A stretch of DNA of 48,013 nt. Source: Nitrosomonadaceae bacterium. Its GTDB lineage: Bacteria > Pseudomonadota > Gammaproteobacteria > Burkholderiales > Nitrosomonadaceae. Shown here one piece after another: positions 44,583 through 48,013 of the stretch. The DNA is taken from NCBI GenBank assembly GCA_030646695.1, contig JAUSLF010000024.1:1-48013 (forward strand). The letters are read 5' to 3'. How positions within the stretch are numbered: the first letter of the stretch is position 1; each line of letters starts with the position of its first letter. Below the pieces are notes generated by a model. It saw only the letters and a program-made list of their open reading frames with translations, was not told the origin of the DNA and did not search any database. The translations under genes and the position numbers were made by a program.

Positions 44583-44966
44583 TTAGCGGGTACTGGACAG
44601 ATTGTTTCTTCTGCTATTCCGCCATGTCGTACCGATACGTAACCAGACAGCACGACCGCGAGCAATCCAGACACTCAATGAGCGATATGTCCGCCATAAG
44701 GCAAAAGCGCGGAACAGGACGAGTTGAAGCAGGCGGAAGATGCTGTAGTTGCGCGATAACATAAACGCCACGCCCATGCTCACCAACGCAGCAACCGGGA
44801 CGAGCGGGTGCGCTTTGAGATAACGCAGGCATGCTACGGCCGTATCCACCATGCGTAACGGCTCAGCCAGACGTTGCAAGACTGCGGTTACTTCTCCGCG
44901 CTGCACAGCGGCACGCGCCACCAGTTGTGTTCGCCGCCAGCGGATATCGTCCAGACTGGCGCTCAT
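44583..44966 (-). CDS. YqjK-like protein
   Basis: The 127-residue protein begins with RWRRTQLVARAAVQRGEV, a basic start seen in YqjK-like proteins, with one central hydrophobic segment (LVPVAALVSMGVAFMLS) and a basic tail. It starts 3 nt after the stop of the YqjE-like gene. Confidence 0.65.
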   Translation of the reverse strand: MSASLDDIRWRRTQLVARAAVQRGEVTAVLQRLAEPLRMVDTAVACLRYLKAHPLVPVAALVSMGVAFMLSRNYSIFRLLQLVLFRAFALWRTYRSLSVWIARGRAVWLRIGTTWRNSRRNNLSSTR

Positions 44967-44969
44967 GGG

Positions 44970-45353
44970 TTACTTGAATTGTTCACGGTCTTTTGCCAGC
45001 TCTGCCAGGGTGGTGGAAAACATTTTCGTGTTTTCTGTTGTTTTGGCGCGCAACGCCAGCACCGCAAATATCCCCATACCAAGAAAAAAACCTGCCATAA
45101 CACCCAATACAGCAAGACGGTAGCTGTCCCAGAACAGCACCACGAAAAAAACAACCAGCAAAACAATTCCCAAGCCAAGGCAGAACAGTGCAACCAGACC
45201 TAGCAGCAACAATTGGCTTAACTGCAGCTTTGCTTCCTCAAGTTCAGTGGCAAAGATTCCCAGCCGGGTTTGCAGTACCCCAGCCAGCGTTAATGCCAGT
45301 TTTCTGATGGAATCAAGCAACCCGCTTTCGCCCCCGGGATCTTTTTCGACCAT
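44970..45353 (-). CDS. YqjE-like phage-holin-family membrane protein
   Basis: The 127-residue protein fits holin superfamily III/YqjE: an amphipathic N-terminal helix (SIRKLALTLAGVLQTRLGIFATELEEAKLQ) and two membrane helices (LLLLGLVALFCLGLGIVLLV and VLGVMAGFFLGMGIFAVLAL). It lies 10 nt after the YqjD-like gene. Confidence 0.8.
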   Translation of the reverse strand: MVEKDPGGESGLLDSIRKLALTLAGVLQTRLGIFATELEEAKLQLSQLLLLGLVALFCLGLGIVLLVVFFVVLFWDSYRLAVLGVMAGFFLGMGIFAVLALRAKTTENTKMFSTTLAELAKDREQFK

Positions 45354-45363
45354 GATGGGGAGT

Positions 45364-45687
45364 TTAACGCCGTCCGATCAGCAATCCAAGGATAAGGCCA
45401 ACACCGGCCGCGATACCCACCGCATGCCAAGGGTGTACCTGAACATAATCGCAAGTAATTTTTGCCGCCCGATTGGTCTTGTCGACCACCATATCTTCCA
45501 CTTTGCATAACTGCTGTTTGGCTTCCTGCAGGCTTCCGCTAATCTTTTCGCGGGCTGCCGCAACCTTTTCACCAGCCTGTCCGGCGGTAACCTTGAGTAG
45601 TTCTTCCGCATCCGCTACTACGACCTTTAAATCCGCTACAAGTTTGTCTTTGGCTACATCGTGGGTTTCTGTCATTTCGGTACTCAT
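45364..45687 (-). CDS. DUF883 family membrane-anchored protein (YqjD/ElaB-like)
   Basis: The 107-residue protein has a long helical domain (DLKVVVADAEELLKVTAGQAGEKVAAAREK) and a C-terminal membrane anchor (AVGIAAGVGLILGLLIGRR). YqjD and ElaB bind ribosomes at the membrane in stationary phase. AAGGAG is before the ATG at 45687; the eight-codon upstream extension is unlikely. It is the first gene of yqjD-yqjE-yqjK. Confidence 0.85.
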   Translation of the reverse strand: MSTEMTETHDVAKDKLVADLKVVVADAEELLKVTAGQAGEKVAAAREKISGSLQEAKQQLCKVEDMVVDKTNRAAKITCDYVQVHPWHAVGIAAGVGLILGLLIGRR

Positions 45688-45991
45688 TTTTTCTCCTTGA
45701 ATATTTGACAATTGTACCGCTGGCTAAAGAGGCATCTTGCCAGCTACCATAGCCAGTATAGCGCACCTGAGATGACTGCGCAGAGCTCATTAATGCGCAT
45801 ATCAGCTTATCGATTTCGGCTGGCTGAATCAATCGAAGCGTTGTGTAATATCTATCATGCTATATTCCAAGTCGGATTAAGCCATATTCATGTTTTCGCT
45901 GATCCGTAGCGGCGACTTGCAAGGGATGAATGCAGGGCGCCCCTGACAAATCAAAGCTGGGTTAAACTGCGGCACCTGATTATGCGAAATA
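45688..45991. other. 304-bp divergent intergenic region
   Basis: No gene seen. It separates the divergent DUF883 and alpha/beta hydrolase genes and should hold both promoters. AT-rich patches around 45845-45895 (TATCATGCTATATTCC) could hold -10 elements. No repeat, riboswitch or terminator was recognised. Confidence 0.4.
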
Positions 45992-46915
45992 ATGATGCTG
46001 TTTAAGCGCTTCCCTGTTTCCTCCGGCTACGATAACGATGTCAACAATGACCGCCATATCGCTTATACCGAATGGGGGCAGCCGGACAACCCGCACATGG
46101 TTGTCTGTGTTCATGGGCTGACGCGCAATTGCCGCGATTTCGATTTCCTGGCGCAGGCGTTGGCAGCCGATTGCCGTGTGATCTGTGTGGACGTGGTGGG
46201 GCGTGGACAAAGCGATTGGCTGACCGATGCGGCGGGTTACGATGATTACCTGCTGTATCTGTCGGATGCGGTCGCATTGCTGAAGCACATCGGCGCCTTG
46301 GACAACGACCGCATTCAACTGGACTGGGTCGGTATCTCGCTGGGAGGATTAATTGGCATGATGCTGGTAATCCAGCCGGGGCTGCCCCTGCCTTTGCCCC
46401 TGCCGATACCCATCCGCCGGCTGGTCATGAGCGACATTGGCCCGTTGATTCCGGTCGCGGCACTGGCACGAATTGCGCAATATCTCGGCAAGGACCCGCG
46501 CTTCGCCAGCTTCGACGAGTTTGAGGCCTACATGAAAAAAATATCGGTCTCATTCGGCCCTCTGAGCGAGGCTCAGTGGCACCATCTCGCGCTACACAGT
46601 GTCCGCGAATTCGGCGATGGAACCTACGGCTTCCGTTACGACCCAGGAATCGCCGCAAGTTTTAAAAAACATCTGTCCGAGGATATTGATTTATGGGCGC
46701 AATGGGATGCGTTGCACATTCCCACGCTGGTGCTGCGTGGCATGGAATCCGACTTGCTGTATGCTGAAACGGCGGCGGAAATGCAAGTGCGCGGCGCCAA
46801 GGCGCGGGTAATCGAATTGCCCGGCATCGGCCATGCCCCCATGCTGGTAAGCGACGATCAGATTGCGATCGTGAAGGATTTTTTGCTGGCAGAAAAAGCC
46901 ACATCGGCGGCTTGA
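45992..46915 (+). CDS. alpha/beta hydrolase
   Basis: The 307-residue protein has the oxyanion motif VCVHGLTRNCRDFD, the DVVGRGQSDWL strand-helix motif, the nucleophile elbow GISLGG, and a C-terminal catalytic His in GIGHAPML. A Pro/Leu run (PGLPLPLPLPIPIRRL) after the nucleophile helix comes from a short CCCCTG-type DNA repeat and looks like a local expansion. Substrate unknown. Confidence 0.85.
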   Translation: MMLFKRFPVSSGYDNDVNNDRHIAYTEWGQPDNPHMVVCVHGLTRNCRDFDFLAQALAADCRVICVDVVGRGQSDWLTDAAGYDDYLLYLSDAVALLKHIGALDNDRIQLDWVGISLGGLIGMMLVIQPGLPLPLPLPIPIRRLVMSDIGPLIPVAALARIAQYLGKDPRFASFDEFEAYMKKISVSFGPLSEAQWHHLALHSVREFGDGTYGFRYDPGIAASFKKHLSEDIDLWAQWDALHIPTLVLRGMESDLLYAETAAEMQVRGAKARVIELPGIGHAPMLVSDDQIAIVKDFLLAEKATSAA

Positions 46916-46959
46916 ACCACTTGCCCGGCAAGCGCATTGCCAGGATCAGTACGGAAACC

Positions 46960-47187
46960 CTAGCCCGCTCTCTTCATTCCTTGACCGTGACAACTGACAA
47001 GGAACGGGACCAGTGGAGTGATACAGGTCGAGATCCAGCGCCCCGGTGTCATTGGTTCTCCAAGGATGAATGGGATTCCTTGATTGATGGCGATAAGACC
47101 AGACCCCACGATAATGGCAACACAAAATGCCATGAATCGCGCATTTCGATCTGTAATTGACCATTTGATTGCGTGTAGATGTCGCAT
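46960..47187 (-). CDS. NrtS-like small nitrate/nitrite transporter
   Basis: The 75-residue protein has two membrane segments (FCVAIIVGSGLIAINQG and ISTCITPLVPFLVSCHGQ). The pattern of a first helix ending INQG, then a loop with W, then LVPFLVS, matches the small NrtS family of nitrate/nitrite carriers. AAAGGAAAG precedes the ATG at 47187. It overlaps two unlikely frames. It lies 45 nt downstream of the last integron R' box (47233-47239) but has no attC behind it, so it is either host DNA next to the array or a cassette that lost its site. Confidence 0.6.
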   Translation of the reverse strand: MRHLHAIKWSITDRNARFMAFCVAIIVGSGLIAINQGIPFILGEPMTPGRWISTCITPLVPFLVSCHGQGMKRAG

Positions 47188-47232
47188 GATTCTTTCCTTT
47201 CACGTCATATTCACAGGGTGAGAACTATTGCT

Positions 47233-47396
47233 GCCTAACGAAGTTGTAGAAAAAGTGTTTTTCGGCAAAATTCGCGTTTACAACTCATTGATTTTGCGAT
47301 GAGTAAATTTACATAAATGGGATGTCTTGGGTTTTTCTACAGCGTCAACGTAAAGTTAAGGGGCGCCGTGCTTTTGCGCCGTCTGCCGGGTTGGGC
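47233..47396 (-). other. integron attC site (attC-2), split by an insertion
   Basis: Read on the minus strand: R'' GCCCAAC (47390-47396), a GGCGC/GCGCC stem around AAAAGCACG, then TTAACTTTACGTT at which a 107-bp element interrupts; the expected R' box continues as GTTAGGC (47233-47239) on the far side. Joining across the element gives a normal site of about 57 bp ending ACGTTAGGC. The cassette ORF ends inside it. Confidence 0.6.
47240..47346. mobile_element. 107-bp MITE-like element in the attC R' box
   Basis: Terminal inverted repeats GAAGTTGTAGAAAAA (47240-47254) and TTTTTCTACAGCGTC (47332-47346) match at 13 of 15 positions. The element is flanked by the 3-bp direct repeat AAC (47237-47239 and 47347-47349), which is part of the R' box. 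It is AT-rich and has no ORF. Confidence 0.65.
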
Positions 47397-47862
47397 TTAG
47401 GTTACACGTTGGCCACCGAACATGAGCAATAGATTTGAACTGGGATATGCCCAGAGAGCCGCGCTCGTTTCGAGATTTGGAACCTGGCTTTGTCAGAGCA
47501 GAAATTACCGCTTCACGCGGCGCTTCGTAAATGACTGTGGCATCGAAGTTGTCGTCAAGGAGAACGAGTAGAACTGCATCGAATTCTTTCTTGATGTCGA
47601 TGGAACCCATGCGCTGTCCGGGTTTGCTACCTTCAAGCACACACCGGCCTTTGATTTGAAGGTGGAATACTTTGCCTTCACGAGTTTCGGTGGCATCGTA
47701 GCCTGCTTGTCTCGCGGGAGTAAGTGCAACCCCAAGAATGCGAGCAGCTTCATATTCGGCAACCTCTCCGGTTATGCCCAATGGCTTGCCTGTAAGGACG
47801 CGATATTTCTGAGCAAGCTTTTTAGCTTCAGCCAAAATTTCGAGTGCTGGATCAATTATCAT
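47356..47862 (-). CDS. integron cassette protein, nuclease-fold candidate (DUF6998-like)
   Basis: The 168-residue protein runs from an ATG 6 nt after the R' box of attC-1 to a TAA inside attC-2, both typical of cassette genes. The core has KPLGITGEVAEYEAARILG, QAGYDATETREGKVFHLQIKGR and FDAVLLVLLDDNFDATVIYEA. Asp in GYDAT and Gln-x-Lys in LQIKGR resemble a PD-(D/E)xK nuclease site. The tail LSPTRQTAQKHGAP is simply translated attC. I recall such proteins as DUF6998 but cannot verify it. The frame extends upstream to 47925 through attC-1, which I reject as coding. Confidence 0.75.
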   Translation of the reverse strand: MIIDPALEILAEAKKLAQKYRVLTGKPLGITGEVAEYEAARILGVALTPARQAGYDATETREGKVFHLQIKGRCVLEGSKPGQRMGSIDIKKEFDAVLLVLLDDNFDATVIYEAPREAVISALTKPGSKSRNERGSLGISQFKSIAHVRWPTCNLSPTRQTAQKHGAP

Positions 47863-47868
47863 GGAGAG

Positions 47869-47955
47869 GCCCAACGAATAGCGTTTATCCGCCGCCCGCC
47901 CAAACTTGTTAAATCCGCAACCCAACCTATCGGCGGCGGATAAACCTTGTTGAAC
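47869..47955 (-). other. integron attC site (attC-1)
   Basis: Minus strand: R'' GTTCAAC (47949-47955), then arm TTTATCCGCCGCC (rc of 47932-47944), a 35-nt loop, arm GGCGGCGGATAAA (rc of 47884-47896) and R' GTTGGGC (47869-47875). The two 13-bp arms are perfectly complementary, R'' fits RYYYAAC and R' fits GTTRRRY, total 87 bp. The remaining 47956-48013 holds no gene and ends with AGCGTCAAC, the same nine bases seen at 47341-47349. Confidence 0.75.
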
Positions 47956-48013
47956 TGAACCACCGGAGAGCGGTACCTATGGGGAGTATAAGGTTTTGAA
48001 GCGTAGCGTCAAC

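Noticed and set aside
46946-47203. 85-codon minus-strand frame overlapping the NrtS-like gene
   Set aside because: No membrane or domain pattern; the overlapping 75-codon frame has two clear membrane helices and a ribosome site.
47245-47341. The TGTAGAAAAA inverted repeat as the arms of a third attC or an ORF-less cassette
   Set aside because: No RYYYAAC R'' box lies before the left arm, and excising the sequence with one AAC restores a consensus R' box, which favours insertion.
1-48013. CRISPR array, tRNA or rRNA genes
   Set aside because: No regularly spaced repeats were found, and no T-loop type GTTCRAATC with a matching acceptor stem or rRNA core sequence was seen by eye; a covariance search could still find a missed tRNA.

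Overview
The window reads as one contig of a betaproteobacterium. An order such as Nitrosomonadales, possibly Gallionellaceae-like, is my inference from the DUF3460 gene, the tol-pal-cpoB-queE-queC order, the yebC-ruvC-ruvA-ruvB order and the betaproteobacterial style of the pilin cluster. No rRNA, tRNA or CRISPR array was seen. Both ends lie in repetitive DNA (an IS30-family transposase tail on the left, a likely integron cassette array on the right), which is where assemblies usually break.

Left end (1-1.2 kb): two IS30-family transposase 3' ends face each other and bracket a TlpA-like thioredoxin and a tiny lipoprotein. At 1.3-3.0 kb are an unknown lipoprotein, a spermidine-synthase-like protein and a DUF3460 protein. 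From 3.0 to 11.6 kb a minus-strand operon encodes a complete fatty-acid beta-oxidation set: acyl-CoA dehydrogenase, acyl-CoA ligase, hotdog thioesterase, a FadN-type hydroxyacyl-CoA dehydrogenase/enoyl-CoA hydratase and a thiolase. An Mrr-type restriction endonuclease follows. Then come core genes: a BON lipoprotein, miaA, a type I-beta DAHP synthase, a BtuF-like binding protein, ispH and thiO.

18.7-25.9 kb is a minor-pilin operon for type IV pilus assembly (pilE, pilV, pilW, pilX, pilY1, fimT) with a second, tandem fimT copy separated from the first by a MITE-like element. 26.0-29.0 kb holds yebC and the Holliday-junction genes ruvC, ruvA and ruvB; the ruvC start is disturbed at an A6 run.

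29.0-37.4 kb is a defence-type island inserted between ruvB and the tol operon. It holds a type III restriction-modification pair (mod frameshifted at a C5 run, res intact), an AlbA_2/Schlafen-type ATP-binding regulator, a DprA-like protein, a nucleotidyltransferase-fold protein and an unrecognised 325-residue partner. The last three genes are bracketed by two near-identical 30-nt hairpins. 37.8-44.2 kb is ybgC-tolQRAB-pal-cpoB-queE-queC. It is followed by a convergent yqjD/yqjE/yqjK-like stress-membrane set, an alpha/beta hydrolase and a small NrtS-like nitrate/nitrite transporter.

The last 0.8 kb looks like the distal end of a chromosomal integron on the minus strand: an attC site, a cassette ORF that ends inside a second attC, and a 107-bp MITE-like element sitting exactly in the R' box of that second attC. 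The strongest candidates for something undescribed are the hairpin-bracketed DprA/nucleotidyltransferase block and this attC-targeting element.
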